A DNA stretch of 64,000 nucleotides from Micromonospora phaseoli (GCF_900109115.1 NZ_FNYV01000007.1:310001-374000), one strand, 5' to 3'; positions 15,279-25,362 are shown, numbered from the stretch's first letter. The notes: generated from the letters alone by a model not told the origin. Numbers and translations are program-made.

Positions 15279-18200
15279 GTCGACCGCCGGTCCGGACGCC
15301 GACGTGGGTTCGGACGCCGGCGTCGGTACGGGGCCGGACGACGGTAGCTACGAGGTGCTCCGCCGGCGGCTCGCCGGCCAGGCGGCTGAGCTGGCCCGAC
15401 GGGCGGAGACGCTCAACGCCCGCCGGCTGGAGGTCTTCGGCAGCACCGAGCTGCGGCTGCTGAGCACCGAGCGGATCCGGACCGAGCACAACTGCGTACC
15501 CCGTGACATCGTCTCGGTCGGCGGGCTGATGCTGTTCGGCTACAACGTCTTCATCGGGTTGAAGCCGGAGACGACCGTCGACGACGTCTTCTCGCTGCAC
15601 CGGTTCACCAGGGAGCCCGGCGAGGACGGGCCGGACGCGGCCGGGTTCCGCTTCGACGAGGCCGGCCACGACGAGCTGCCCGGTCTGCTGCGCGACCCGC
15701 AGTTCGTCCGCGACTTCGGTGAGCTGTACCGCTACTACCGGCAGGCCCGCCTGCTGCAGCTGCGCCGGGTCGACGGCCGGCTGCTGGCGGTCTTCCAGAC
15801 CGGGCCGCGTACCGAGGACATCCGGGTGCTGCGCTGGCGGGTCGGCGTCGACGGCGTGCCCGAGTACCTGGACAGCCGGGGCGAGCGGGACCACGTCTTT
15901 CCACCGACGCACGACTTCGAGTGGGTCGAGACCACCCGCGAGGACCACATCCTCGGCCGGCATCCGCACATCTCCATCGACGGTGAGGTCTTCGTCGAGA
16001 CGGTGGGCGGAACGCTGACCGTCAAGGTGGAGAACAACACCGAAGTCGGCGAGGGCATCTACAGCGAGCCGGTGGACGAGCCGTTGCAGAGCCTCGCCGA
16101 CGCCGACGTGCACTGGGCCCGGGTGGGACCGCTGATCCTGCTGCGGCTGCGGCCGTACAAGGAAACGCAGTGGCGGCACCTGGTCTTCAACACGCTCACC
16201 CGCGAGGCGGTCCGGCTCGACGGCATCGGTGTCGCCTGTCAGCGGCTGCCGGAGGACCACGGCATCATCTTCCCGGGCGGATACCACCTGGCCACCGGCG
16301 TCACGCGTACCTTCGAAACCGACGTCTCCGGGTTGGAGTTCGAGCGGGTGGTGCGGTCGCCCAACGGCGAGGACGTGCTCTACGTCTTCCACGCCCGCTC
16401 CGACGGGCGCACGCTGCTGCTGCCGTACAACGCGATCCGCAAGGAGGTGGCCGCGCCGATCCCGTGCCACGGCTTCTCCCTCTTCGACGACGGCACGCTG
16501 GTGGTGTTCCGGGCGGTCTCCGAGGAGCCGACCCGGGTCCACCCGATGCAGGTCTGGCAGACGCCGTACGTCTCGGACGCGTACGCGGCGGCACAGCCGG
16601 CCGGCACCGGGCCGTTGGAGCGGGTCGGCAACGCGGACCTGGTACGCGGCATCTCGGACTCCCTCTCCGCGGCCAGGATGGTCGACAGCAACGCCACCGC
16701 CGGGGTCTACGAGGCGCTGATCGCCGCCTGCGCCCGGATCGCCGATCACTACCACTGGCTCGGCGAGGACGAGCTCGGCGACCTGGCCACGCCGCTGACC
16801 GGGCTACGCCGCACCGCCGCCGCCGTGCTGGAGGAGCACGAGAAGGTCCGTACGCTCACCGAGCGGGCCCGCGCCGAGCTGGACGACAGTGCCGAGCAGA
16901 TCGCCTCGCTGGCCCGGCGGGCCCGGGGTGAGGCGCCGCTGACCGCCGACGACTGGGTCACCCAGCTCGGTGGACTGCGCCGGGCCCGCGGGCACCTGGA
17001 GACACTGCGGGAGCTGCGGTACGTCGAGCACGACCGGATCGACGAGCTGGCCGGCCGGCTGGACGAGGAGCTGGCGGTGGCCGGCCGCCGGGCGGTGGAG
17101 TTCCTCCGCCGGGACGAGGCGTTCACCGGCTACCAGCAGGAGGTGGAGCGGCTCGCCACGAAGGCCGCCGGGATCGACACGGTGGCGCAGGCCGGCACGG
17201 TCCGCGACGAGCTGGCGGCCCGTACCGACGGTCTGCAGACCATCACCGACGTGGTGGGCGGGTTGGACATCGCCGACGCGACGCTGCGGACCGGCATCCT
17301 GAGCCGGGTCGGTGAGGTGCTCGGCGCGGTCAACCGGGCCCGTGCCGTGCTCGACAAGCGGCGCGCGGAGCTGGCCGCCGCGGAGGGGCGGGCCGGTTTC
17401 GCCGCCGAGTTCGCCCTGCTCGGTCAGGCGGTGACCGGTGCGCTGGCGGCGGCCGACACCGCCGAACGCTGCGACGAGCAGCTCGGCCGGCTGCTGCTGC
17501 GGGTGGAGGAGCTGGAGTCCCGGTTCGGCGAGTTCGACGACTTCCTCGCCGAACTGGCCACCCGGCGCACCGACATCTACGAGGCATTCTCGTCCCGCAA
17601 GCAGGCCCTGCTCGACGAGCGGTCCCGCCGGGCCGACCGGCTCGTCACCTCCGCCGAGCGGATCCTGGTCAGCGTGCAGCGGCGGGCCGGCAGCCTCGGC
17701 TCACTCGACGAGATCAACACCTATTTCGCGGCCGACCCGATGGTGGGCAAGCTGCGCTCGGTGGTCGAGGAGCTGCGTACCCTCGGCGACGCGGTGCGGG
17801 CCGAGGAGCTGGACGGCCGGGTCCGGGCCGCCCGCCAGGAGGCCGGTCGCGGCCTGCGCGACCGCCTCGACCTGTACGCCGACGGCGGCGAGACGATCCG
17901 GCTGGGCCGGCACCGCTTCGCCGTCAACACCCAGCCGATCGACGTGGCGGTGGTACCGGCCGAGGGTCGGATGGTGGTCGCGGTGACCGGCACCGACTAC
18001 CGCGCCCCGGTACGGGACGAGGCGTTCCAGCAGACCAGCCGGTTCTGGGACCAGCTGCTGGTCTCCGAGTCGGCGCAGGTGTACCGGGCCGAGTACCTGG
18101 CCACCGCGATCCTGGCCGCCGCCGAGGCCGGCCGCGACGGACCCGACCTGGACGAGCTGCACGCGGCGGCGGTGGACGCCGACGGGCTGCGGGAGCTGGT

Positions 18201-20280
18201 CCGGCGGATCGCCGAGACCCGCTACGACGAGGGGTACGAGCGCGGCGTGCACGACCACGACGCGGCCGAGATCCTGCGGGTGCTGCTGCGCCTGCACGCC
18301 GGTGCCGGACTGCTGCGCTACCCGCCGGCCGACCGGGGCGCCGCCCAACTGTTCTGGCGCCACGGCACCGACGAGCCGGCCCGGTCCGCCTGGACGGCCC
18401 GGGCCGCCTCGCTTTCCCGGGCCCGGGAACGGTTCGGTCGCGCGGGCGGCGAGGATGCCGCCGACCGGCTCTGCACCGAGCTGGCCGAGGCGGTCGAGAA
18501 TTTCCTGTCGCACACCGGGCTGCCGCTGCCGGCCGGCGGCACCGGGCTGGCCGGCGAGTATCTCTTCGCGGAGCTGGCCACGCCGCCGGTGCGGTTCGTC
18601 AGCGGCAGCGGAGCACGTGCCCTGCTGGACCGGTTCCGCCGGGCGCTCGGCGGCCCGCGATCCCGGTCTTCCCGGGAGTTCGACGACGACCTGCGGGCCC
18701 TCGGCGACGACCTGGCCGGCCGGTACCAGCTGGTCCAGGCGTGGCTGACCGCGTTCCTCGCCACCGACGACGGGAATCTGTCGGGGTACGACCTGCCGGA
18801 GGCGGTCGCCATCGAGCTGTGCGGCCCCGAGCTGGCCCGGGAGGACAGCGCCGCGACCATGGCGGAGACCGTCGGCGGCCTGCTCGGTGCCCACCGGCGT
18901 GTCGAGGGGTCGACGCTCGCCGTGCGACTGGACGAGACGCTGGCCCGTACCCGCGCGTTCCGCACCGAACTGGTCCCGGCGTACCGGGACTACCAGCGGC
19001 GACGCAACGCGGTCGTGGACGCCGAGCGGGAGCGGCTGCGGCTGGAGGAGTACCGGCCGAAGGTGATGAACGCGTTCGTCCGCAACCGGCTGCTCGACGA
19101 GGTGTACCTGCCGCTGATCGGTGACAACCTGGCCCGGCAGCTCGGTGCCACCGGGGACGGCAAGCGGGTCGACCAGTCGGGCCTGCTGCTGCTGATCTCG
19201 CCGCCCGGCTACGGCAAGACCACGCTGATGGAGTACGTCGCCAGCCGGCTTGGCCTGGTCTTCGTGAAGGTCAACGGGCCGGCACTGGGCACGAAGGTCA
19301 CCTCGCTGGACCCGGCGGAGGCCCCCGACGCCACCGCCCGGCAGGAGGTCGAGAAGATCTCCTTCGCCTTGGAGCTGGGCAGCAACGTGCTGCTCTACCT
19401 GGACGACATCCAGCACACCAATCCGGAGCTGTTGCAGAAGTTCATTTCGCTCTGCGACGGGCAACGCCGGATGGAGGGTGTCTGGGAGGGCCGCACCCGC
19501 ACCTACGACCTGCGCGGCAAGCGGTTCGCGGTGTGCATGGCGGGCAACCCGTACACCGAGTCGGGCAAGCGTTTCCGGGTGCCGGACATGCTCGCCAACC
19601 GGGCCGACGTCTGGAACCTCGGCGACGTGCTCTCCGGCCGGGAGGAGGTGTTCGCCCTCAGCTACGTGGAGAACGCGCTCACCGCCAACCCGGTGCTGGC
19701 GCCGCTCTCCGGACGGGAGCGCGCAGACCTGGAACTGCTGGTCCGGATGGCCCGGGGTGACGACACCGTGCGCGCCGACCAGCTGTCCCACCCGTACCCG
19801 CCGGTGGAGCTGGAGCAGATCGTCTCGGTGCTGCGCAAGCTGCTGCGGGTACAGCAGGTGGTGCTGGCCAACAACCAGGCATACATCGCCTCGGCGGCGC
19901 AGTCGGACGACGCGCGGGTCGAGCCGCCGTTCCAGCTTCAGGGGTCGTACCGCAACATGAACAAGCTGGCCGAGCGGATCGTCCCGGTGCTCACCGACGA
20001 CGAGCTGGAAGCAGTGATCGACGATCACTACCTGGGCGAGGCGCAGACCCTGGCGGCGGGCGCGGAGGCGAACCTGCTCAAGCTCGCCGAGCTGCGCGGT
20101 CGGCTGAGCCCGGAACAGGCCGCCCGCTGGGCCGAGGTGAAGGACGCCTTCCGGCGCTCGCGGGCCCTCGGCGGAGCGGGCGACGACCCGGTCGACCGGG
20201 CGGTGGGCGCGCTCGGCCTGCTCGCCGACCGCGTCAGCGCAGTGGCCGCCGCCATCGGGAAAGGAAGGGCCCCTTCTTAA
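15271..20280 (+). CDS. giant AAA+ ATPase of the flotillin operon ('DNA repair ATPase'-like, 1669 aa)
   Basis: GTG start overlapping the flotillin stop. Residues ~1-480 are a beta-rich repeated domain (KVENNTEVGEGIYSEPVDEP; later HILGRHPHISIDGEVF). Residues ~520-900 are predominantly helical with coiled-coil character. The C-terminal AAA module has Walker A ISPPGYGKTTLMEYVASRLG near 1309-1328, Walker B VLLYLDDIQHTNPELLQKF near 1372 and a sensor-like CMAGNPYTESGKRFRVPD. Similar proteins are annotated as DNA-repair ATPases, but nothing here shows a DNA role. The operon suggests a membrane-associated remodelling machine. The last residues (KGRAPS) and the stop codon come from repeat R2. Confidence 0.85.
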   Translation: MSESTAGPDADVGSDAGVGTGPDDGSYEVLRRRLAGQAAELARRAETLNARRLEVFGSTELRLLSTERIRTEHNCVPRDIVSVGGLMLFGYNVFIGLKPETTVDDVFSLHRFTREPGEDGPDAAGFRFDEAGHDELPGLLRDPQFVRDFGELYRYYRQARLLQLRRVDGRLLAVFQTGPRTEDIRVLRWRVGVDGVPEYLDSRGERDHVFPPTHDFEWVETTREDHILGRHPHISIDGEVFVETVGGTLTVKVENNTEVGEGIYSEPVDEPLQSLADADVHWARVGPLILLRLRPYKETQWRHLVFNTLTREAVRLDGIGVACQRLPEDHGIIFPGGYHLATGVTRTFETDVSGLEFERVVRSPNGEDVLYVFHARSDGRTLLLPYNAIRKEVAAPIPCHGFSLFDDGTLVVFRAVSEEPTRVHPMQVWQTPYVSDAYAAAQPAGTGPLERVGNADLVRGISDSLSAARMVDSNATAGVYEALIAACARIADHYHWLGEDELGDLATPLTGLRRTAAAVLEEHEKVRTLTERARAELDDSAEQIASLARRARGEAPLTADDWVTQLGGLRRARGHLETLRELRYVEHDRIDELAGRLDEELAVAGRRAVEFLRRDEAFTGYQQEVERLATKAAGIDTVAQAGTVRDELAARTDGLQTITDVVGGLDIADATLRTGILSRVGEVLGAVNRARAVLDKRRAELAAAEGRAGFAAEFALLGQAVTGALAAADTAERCDEQLGRLLLRVEELESRFGEFDDFLAELATRRTDIYEAFSSRKQALLDERSRRADRLVTSAERILVSVQRRAGSLGSLDEINTYFAADPMVGKLRSVVEELRTLGDAVRAEELDGRVRAARQEAGRGLRDRLDLYADGGETIRLGRHRFAVNTQPIDVAVVPAEGRMVVAVTGTDYRAPVRDEAFQQTSRFWDQLLVSESAQVYRAEYLATAILAAAEAGRDGPDLDELHAAAVDADGLRELVRRIAETRYDEGYERGVHDHDAAEILRVLLRLHAGAGLLRYPPADRGAAQLFWRHGTDEPARSAWTARAASLSRARERFGRAGGEDAADRLCTELAEAVENFLSHTGLPLPAGGTGLAGEYLFAELATPPVRFVSGSGARALLDRFRRALGGPRSRSSREFDDDLRALGDDLAGRYQLVQAWLTAFLATDDGNLSGYDLPEAVAIELCGPELAREDSAATMAETVGGLLGAHRRVEGSTLAVRLDETLARTRAFRTELVPAYRDYQRRRNAVVDAERERLRLEEYRPKVMNAFVRNRLLDEVYLPLIGDNLARQLGATGDGKRVDQSGLLLLISPPGYGKTTLMEYVASRLGLVFVKVNGPALGTKVTSLDPAEAPDATARQEVEKISFALELGSNVLLYLDDIQHTNPELLQKFISLCDGQRRMEGVWEGRTRTYDLRGKRFAVCMAGNPYTESGKRFRVPDMLANRADVWNLGDVLSGREEVFALSYVENALTANPVLAPLSGRERADLELLVRMARGDDTVRADQLSHPYPPVELEQIVSVLRKLLRVQQVVLANNQAYIASAAQSDDARVEPPFQLQGSYRNMNKLAERIVPVLTDDELEAVIDDHYLGEAQTLAAGAEANLLKLAELRGRLSPEQAARWAEVKDAFRRSRALGGAGDDPVDRAVGALGLLADRVSAVAAAIGKGRAPS

Positions 20281-20312
20281 CGCCTCAGGTAGAGCAGGGG
20301 CCCCCTATTAAC
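20261..20312 (+). repeat. 52-bp interspersed repeat, copy R2
   Basis: It starts AAGGAAGGGCCCCTTCTTAA and ends GGGGCCCCCTATTAAC. Positions 18-20 of the element are the TAA stop of the giant ATPase, so the ATPase C-terminal tail KGRAPS is encoded inside the repeat. Confidence 0.9.
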
Positions 20313-20318
20313 AGTTGC

Positions 20319-20353
20319 TGAGCGCGGAGCCGGCCGTCCCGGCTCCGCGCTCA
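20319..20353. terminator. bidirectional terminator hairpin
   Basis: Perfect 15-bp stem (20319-20333 with 20339-20353) with a 5-base loop, between the convergent ATPase (+) and serine hydrolase (-) genes. Confidence 0.85.
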
Positions 20354-20362
20354 GGCACCGGC

Positions 20363-21508
20363 TCAGGCGAGCGCCAGGACGGCAGCGAAGACTCGTTGGG
20401 CGAGCGCCGACTGGCCGTCGGCCTTCGCGTCGGTCGGGGTGGCGGCGAACGCGAGGCGGGTGCTGCCGTCGTCGAGGGCTCCGACAAGAGCCTGATAGCC
20501 GTACCGGGCGCCGGACTTGCCCCAGAACGTACGGCCGTCGGGCAGCCGTACCGAGGAGAGCCCACCGTTGCTGTACCCCGCGCCGGCCCACGGGTGGGTG
20601 AACAGCTCACGCTGCTGCGCGGGGGCGAGAAGGCGGCCGTCGAACAGTGCGGCGGCGAACCGATCCAGGTCGGCCAGGGTCGAGACGAGGTCACCGGAGG
20701 CGGGGGTGAAGGTCTGGCTCCAGCGCGTAGCGTCGATCAATTCGGTCCGACCGTCGCTGGCCACCTGCTGGTAGCCCCGGACGTGCGGTCCACGGATGCC
20801 GGTGGCGGTGCCGGGCGCGTACGTGTCGCGCAACCCGAGTGGCCGGAAGATCCGCTGCCGCATCTGCTCCGGGTACGACGTGCCGGTCACCCGCTCGATC
20901 AGGATGCCGGCGACGATGTAGCCCATGTTGGTGTAGCGCTGCGCCGACCCGGGAGCGTACTCCGGCGGGTTCGTCAGTGCCGTCCGGACGATCTGCTCCG
21001 GGGTCCACCGGTCGTAGCGGTGCGCGAGTTGCCAGTCGAGCCCATCGGGCAGGACCGGGCTGGGCAGGCCGCTGGTGTGGGCGAGCAGCTGCCGCACGGT
21101 GATGGTCGGCCAGTCGGCCGGGATCAGGTCCGGTAGGTGGGGCCGGACCGGCTCGTCGAGGTCCAGCTGGCCCTCCGCCACCAGCTGGTACACCACGACG
21201 GCGGTGAAGACCTTGGTCACGCTGCCGATCCGGATGCGGGCGTCCGCCGGCACCGGTGTCGCCGACCGCAGATCGCGTACGCCGAAGGCGCCGCGCCAGC
21301 AGCCCTCCGGTGTGGTGACCTTCAACTGCACGCTGGTGGTGGTGAGTTCACGGTCGGGGACCTCGCCGACGGCCGCGACCAGGCCGGCGGGGTCGAGTGT
21401 GCCGGCGGGGCAGCCTCGGTGAGTCGCGTTGGCGGGTGCCGTCAGGGTTCCGGCCAGGAGCATGCCGAGGGTGATCCCGGCGATCAGACCACGTCTGTCG
21501 ATTCGCAT
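20363..21508 (-). CDS. secreted beta-lactamase-family serine hydrolase (class C / D-Ala-D-Ala carboxypeptidase-like)
   Basis: The 381-aa protein begins with a signal peptide (MRIDRRGLIAGITLGMLLAG, cleavage near ANATHR). The catalytic SxxK motif is SVTK at residues 96-99, and the YxN motif is in QRYTNMGYIVAGIL. The fold is that of Beta-lactamase family 12 (serine hydrolases such as DD-peptidases, esterases and EstB-like enzymes). It is likely exported and acts on peptidoglycan peptides or esters; substrate specificity cannot be told. It is a single gene ending at a bidirectional hairpin. Confidence 0.88.
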   Translation of the reverse strand: MRIDRRGLIAGITLGMLLAGTLTAPANATHRGCPAGTLDPAGLVAAVGEVPDRELTTTSVQLKVTTPEGCWRGAFGVRDLRSATPVPADARIRIGSVTKVFTAVVVYQLVAEGQLDLDEPVRPHLPDLIPADWPTITVRQLLAHTSGLPSPVLPDGLDWQLAHRYDRWTPEQIVRTALTNPPEYAPGSAQRYTNMGYIVAGILIERVTGTSYPEQMRQRIFRPLGLRDTYAPGTATGIRGPHVRGYQQVASDGRTELIDATRWSQTFTPASGDLVSTLADLDRFAAALFDGRLLAPAQQRELFTHPWAGAGYSNGGLSSVRLPDGRTFWGKSGARYGYQALVGALDDGSTRLAFAATPTDAKADGQSALAQRVFAAVLALA

Positions 21509-21602
21509 CGGCTGAGCCTGCCGGGGGTGCTGACGGACCGGATCGGGGATCGCCCTGACGCTGCCCGGATCCCGACCGGTAGGGGCCGCCGGCGGCCCTT
21601 CG

Positions 21603-21845
21603 TCACCTGCCGTTTCTCCGGGCGTAGACAGCGGCCACCCCGAACGCGGCGGTCATGATCGTGCCCACGGCTGCGATGCCGGCCACAGCCGTGCCGCCGG
21701 TTTCACCACATCCACCCAGGATGGTCAGCAACACCACGGTCAGGAGCGCAATGCCGGCACTGACGTAGGTGGCATGAACCGGGTGCAGTTGCTCCCGAGC
21801 GTCCTCGCGTTGGCTGTCGTCGTCCCTGCGACTCGCGGAAGCCAT
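21603..21845 (-). CDS. small two-helix membrane protein (80 aa)
   Basis: The ATG at 21845 follows GGAGGA by about 8 bases. A polar, charged N-terminus (MASASRRDDDSQREDAREQL) precedes two hydrophobic helices (TYVSAGIALLTVVLLTILGG and AVAGIAAVGTIMTAAFGVAA), ending in RRNGR. I do not recognise a functional family. It stands alone, and the ~245 bp upstream (21846-22090) hold no gene that I can see. Confidence 0.55.
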   Translation of the reverse strand: MASASRRDDDSQREDAREQLHPVHATYVSAGIALLTVVLLTILGGCGETGGTAVAGIAAVGTIMTAAFGVAAVYARRNGR

Positions 21846-22090
21846 CGTGGTCGTCCTCCCGTTTCCGCCTTGTCGAGGCGTGGCCGACATCATCGGTAGA
21901 TCTATTCAGACAGATGTCGGTGGGAGAACACCAATGGGAGAGGCCAGATGAGATTCCCACGATAATTCTAACTTTTCCCCTCCTAAGGGGACGATCCCGG
22001 CCACCAGACTCGCTTTCGCCTGGTGACTGCTGGTACGGGCAGGCCCTTCACGTCGCCATTTGCGGCTTCGTAGGTCCGGTGCCCACCGGG

Positions 22091-23653
22091 TCAGCCGTAG
22101 TAGCGGCGTAGTTCGCGGGTGAGCACCTTGCCGGTGGCGTTGCGCGGCAGGTACCTGACGAAGACGACATCGCGGGGCACCGAGAACCGGGCGAGGTAGT
22201 GGCGGACGTACTCACGGACCGCGTCGGCGTCGAGTGTCTCGTCGGGATGCAGGCCGAGGAAGGCGGCGAGCCGCTGGCCGAACTCGGGATCGGGTACGCC
22301 GATGACGGCGGCCTCGCGTACCTGGGGGAGTTGGGTGAGCAGGTGCTCCACCTCGGAGGGGAAGACGTTCTCCCCACCGGAGACGATCATGTCGTCGGCC
22401 CGGCCGTCGACGAAGAGCAGCCCGTCGGCGTTGACCCGGCCCAGGTCGCCGGTGTCCAGCAGGCCGTCGTGGCGTTCCCGGTCGGCACCCGAGGTGTAGC
22501 CCTCGAAGAGCATCTCGTTGCCGACGAGGATCCGTCCCACCCGGCCACCGGTGACCGGGTCGCCGGTGTCGTCGACGATCGCCAGCCGGGTGCCGTGCGG
22601 CGGACGCCCGGCGGTGGTGGGCGCCTGACGTAGATCTTCCGGGGTGGCGATGGAGGCCCAGGACGCCTCGGTCGAGCCGTAGAGGTTGTAGAGCACGTCG
22701 CCGTAGGTGTCCATGAAGGCCGACGGCAGACCGCCGGGCAGTGCGGAGCCGCTCACCGCCACCACCTTCAGCGGTGGCCGGGGATCCGGTGCCGGTACCT
22801 CCATCAGCCGTTGCAGCATCACCGGCACGGCGAACAGCGCCTGGCAGCGGTGCCGCACCAGGGCGTCCAGCGTGGCGGCCGGGTCGAAACGCCGGTGCAG
22901 CACGATGGTGGTCCGCAGCGCGAAGCAGACCTGCAGGGCCGCGTACCCCCAGGTGTGGAAGACCGGCGCGGCGATCAGCACCCGGTCCCGGGCGTGCAGC
23001 GGGATCCGGTCGATGATGGACACCAGCGGGCCGAAGCCGTTCGGGGTGGGCCGGCGGGCACCCTTGGGTGCGCCGGTGGTGCCGGAGGTGAGCACGATGA
23101 TCCGGCCGTCCCGCTCGGGCGGGTGCAGCTCGCCGGGCAGGGCGGTGGCGATCAGCTCCTCCCGGGCCCGCTCGTCGACGCGGGGCAGATCGGCCGGCAG
23201 CCCGAGGGCACGTTCGGTGAACTCGTCGTCGTGCACCAGTACCCGTAGCTGCTGCTCCTGCGCCACCGTGGCCAGCTGCGCCGGGGAGAGACCGGTGTTG
23301 ACCAGCACGGCGTCCGCGCCGAGCAGGGTGGCGGCGACGATGGTCTCTATCAGACCGGGGTGGTTGCGGCAGAGCACCGCAACCCGGTCACCGGGCTGGA
23401 CGCCGAGGCCCGCGCGCATCGCGCGGGCCAGCCGCATCGAACGGTCCAGCAGTTCCTGGTACGTCAGCTCGGTGTCCTGGTCGTCGATGACGGCGACCCG
23501 GCCGGGATCCCGGGCCGCCGCCTGGCGCAGTTCGCCGGCGAGGCTCCAGCCCCACTTCCGCAACGCGTTGAGCTGGGACGCGACGCGGATCGGGCGGCCC
23601 GGGGTGAGCAGTCCCCGTCGGGTCAGCGTGGCGACGATGAACGGCAAATCCAT
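22091..23653 (-). CDS. AMP-forming acyl-CoA synthetase (520 aa)
   Basis: The adenylate-forming motifs are all present: P-loop-like IIVLTSGTTGAPKGARRP, YGSTEASWASI, LLDTGDLGRVNADGLLFVDG and the catalytic-lysine tail NATGKVLTRELRRYY. It activates a fatty or carboxylic acid to the acyl-CoA. The ATG at 23653 follows GGAGG. It is the last gene of a minus-strand set with acyl-CoA dehydrogenase and an SCP2 protein, which suggests fatty- or sterol-acid degradation under the divergently encoded TetR regulator. Confidence 0.92.
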   Translation of the reverse strand: MDLPFIVATLTRRGLLTPGRPIRVASQLNALRKWGWSLAGELRQAAARDPGRVAVIDDQDTELTYQELLDRSMRLARAMRAGLGVQPGDRVAVLCRNHPGLIETIVAATLLGADAVLVNTGLSPAQLATVAQEQQLRVLVHDDEFTERALGLPADLPRVDERAREELIATALPGELHPPERDGRIIVLTSGTTGAPKGARRPTPNGFGPLVSIIDRIPLHARDRVLIAAPVFHTWGYAALQVCFALRTTIVLHRRFDPAATLDALVRHRCQALFAVPVMLQRLMEVPAPDPRPPLKVVAVSGSALPGGLPSAFMDTYGDVLYNLYGSTEASWASIATPEDLRQAPTTAGRPPHGTRLAIVDDTGDPVTGGRVGRILVGNEMLFEGYTSGADRERHDGLLDTGDLGRVNADGLLFVDGRADDMIVSGGENVFPSEVEHLLTQLPQVREAAVIGVPDPEFGQRLAAFLGLHPDETLDADAVREYVRHYLARFSVPRDVVFVRYLPRNATGKVLTRELRRYYG

Positions 23654-23673
23654 GCCCGCGTGCCTCCTGGCGG

Positions 23674-24888
23674 TCAGCGGATCTGCATCCCCGAGATCGC
23701 CCGGGAGATGACCAGACGCTGGATCTCCGACGTGCCCTCGAAGATGGTGTAGATCTTGGCGTCCCGGTACCAGCGCTCGACCGGGTGGTCGCGCAGGAAA
23801 CCGGCCCCGCCGAGCAGTTGGACGGCCTTGTCGGTGACCGAGACGGCCACCTCGCCGGCCTTGAGCTTGGACATCGAGCCCTCCCCGGCGGTGAACGGCC
23901 GGTTGTTGCGGCCCATCCAGGAGGCCCGCCAGACCAGCAGCCGGGCCGCGTCGATCTCCATCTTCATGTCGGCCAGCGCGAAGGCGACCGCCTGGTTGGT
24001 GATGATCGGCCGGCCGAACTGGACGCGTTCCTTCGCATAGTCCAGGGCGTACTCGTAGGCGGCTCGGGCCACGCCGAGCGCCTGCGCGCCGACGGTGGGC
24101 CGGGACAACTCGAACGTACGCATCGCCGCCTGGCCGGTGGCGCGCTGCCCGGACCGGGCGCGGGCCAGGCGCTCGTCCAACGCCTCCTTGCCGCCGAGCA
24201 GGCACCGCCCCGGCACCCGGACGTCGTCCAGGAAGACGTCGGCCGTGTGCGAGGCACGCAGGCCCAGCTTGCGCAGCTTGCGGGTGGCGTCGAGCCCGGC
24301 CGTGCCCGGCGGTACGACGAACGCGGCCTGCCCGCGCGAACCCAGCTCGGGCTCGACCGAGGCGGTCACCACGTGCACCCCGGCGATCCCACCGTTGGTG
24401 GCGTACGCCTTCTGTCCACGCAGCACCCACTCGTCGGTGGCCTCGTCGTAGCGGGCGCGGGTACGCATGGCGGCGACGTCCGAACCGGCCTCCGGTTCGG
24501 AGGTGCAGAACGCGGCGACGGTCGGCGAGTCGACGTCGCCGAAGCACTGCGGGACCCACTCGACGAGCTGGTCCGGGGTGCCGGCGCCGTAGATGGCGGC
24601 GACCGCGAGGGAGGTGCCGAAGATGCTCAGGCCGATGCCCGCGTCACCCCAGAACAACTCCTCGCTGGCGATCGGCAGCGACAGGCCGGTGGGGTCGGCC
24701 CAGCAGGTGGCGAGGAACTCGAAGCCGTACAGGCCGACCTTCGCCGCCTCCTGGATGACCGGCCAGGGCGTTTCCTCGCGGGCGTCCCATTCGGCCGCAG
24801 CCGGGCGCACGACCTCGCTGGCGAAGCCGTGCACCCAGTCGCGTAGATCCCGCTGTTCCTCGTTCAGGTCGAGCGAGAACTCGACCAC
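23674..24888 (-). CDS. acyl-CoA dehydrogenase (404 aa)
   Basis: FAD-dependent alpha,beta-dehydrogenation of an acyl-CoA. Motifs include AAFCTSEPEAGSDVAAMRTR (FAD/substrate contacts) and the signature with catalytic glutamate, KIYTIFEGTSEIQRLVISR. GTG start one base after the stop of the upstream SCP2 gene, so the genes are translationally linked; the synthetase gene follows after 20 bases. Confidence 0.93.
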   Translation of the reverse strand: MVEFSLDLNEEQRDLRDWVHGFASEVVRPAAAEWDAREETPWPVIQEAAKVGLYGFEFLATCWADPTGLSLPIASEELFWGDAGIGLSIFGTSLAVAAIYGAGTPDQLVEWVPQCFGDVDSPTVAAFCTSEPEAGSDVAAMRTRARYDEATDEWVLRGQKAYATNGGIAGVHVVTASVEPELGSRGQAAFVVPPGTAGLDATRKLRKLGLRASHTADVFLDDVRVPGRCLLGGKEALDERLARARSGQRATGQAAMRTFELSRPTVGAQALGVARAAYEYALDYAKERVQFGRPIITNQAVAFALADMKMEIDAARLLVWRASWMGRNNRPFTAGEGSMSKLKAGEVAVSVTDKAVQLLGGAGFLRDHPVERWYRDAKIYTIFEGTSEIQRLVISRAISGMQIR

Positions 24889-24889
24889 G

Positions 24890-25342
24890 TCAGGCCTTGG
24901 GGATGTCGAAGAGGTTCGCGATGTTGGCGGCCAGGCCCAGGTCACCCTTGGCCTTGAGCTTGCCGGTCATGAACATCATCACCGGGTTGGCGCCACCGGA
25001 GACGATCTTCAGGAACTCGACCGGTCCCAGGGTCAGGCTCAGCCGGGGGTCGTGCTGCGGGGTCTCGTTGACCGTGCAGGCGCCGTCGGCGATGACCACC
25101 TCGTAGGTGTCGGTGCCGCCGTCCGGGGCGCCGGTGATGTTCCAGTGGATGACCGCGTTGGTCGTCCCGGCCCGGTCGGCGCGGAACAACTGCGGCATCC
25201 GCCCGAAGACCTCGCCGAGGATCTTGCCGCGCAGGTCGCCCGACATCACCTCGGCGAGCTTGCTCTCCGGGGTGTTCTTGACGAGCTGGGCGAACTCCTT
25301 CGGGCCGACGTTGGCGAAGTTGGCCGGGTCGAAGTCAGTCAT
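24890..25342 (-). CDS. SCP2 sterol-binding-domain protein (150 aa)
   Basis: A single small domain with the SCP2 pattern: NAVIHWNITGAPDGGTDTYE, PRLSLTLGPVEFLKIVSGG and the hydrophobic MMFMTGKLKAKGDLGLAANI. SCP2 domains bind sterols or acyl-CoAs. It is the first gene of the SCP2/acyl-CoA dehydrogenase/acyl-CoA synthetase operon, diverging from tetR over a 44-bp gap with a palindromic operator. Confidence 0.88.
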   Translation of the reverse strand: MTDFDPANFANVGPKEFAQLVKNTPESKLAEVMSGDLRGKILGEVFGRMPQLFRADRAGTTNAVIHWNITGAPDGGTDTYEVVIADGACTVNETPQHDPRLSLTLGPVEFLKIVSGGANPVMMFMTGKLKAKGDLGLAANIANLFDIPKA

Positions 25343-25362
25343 GGGGAAGCCTTTCGGACAGT

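Noticed and set aside
17701..20028. Long minus-strand frame across the giant ATPase
   Set aside because: Shadow frame; the Walker motifs and codon bias are on the + strand.
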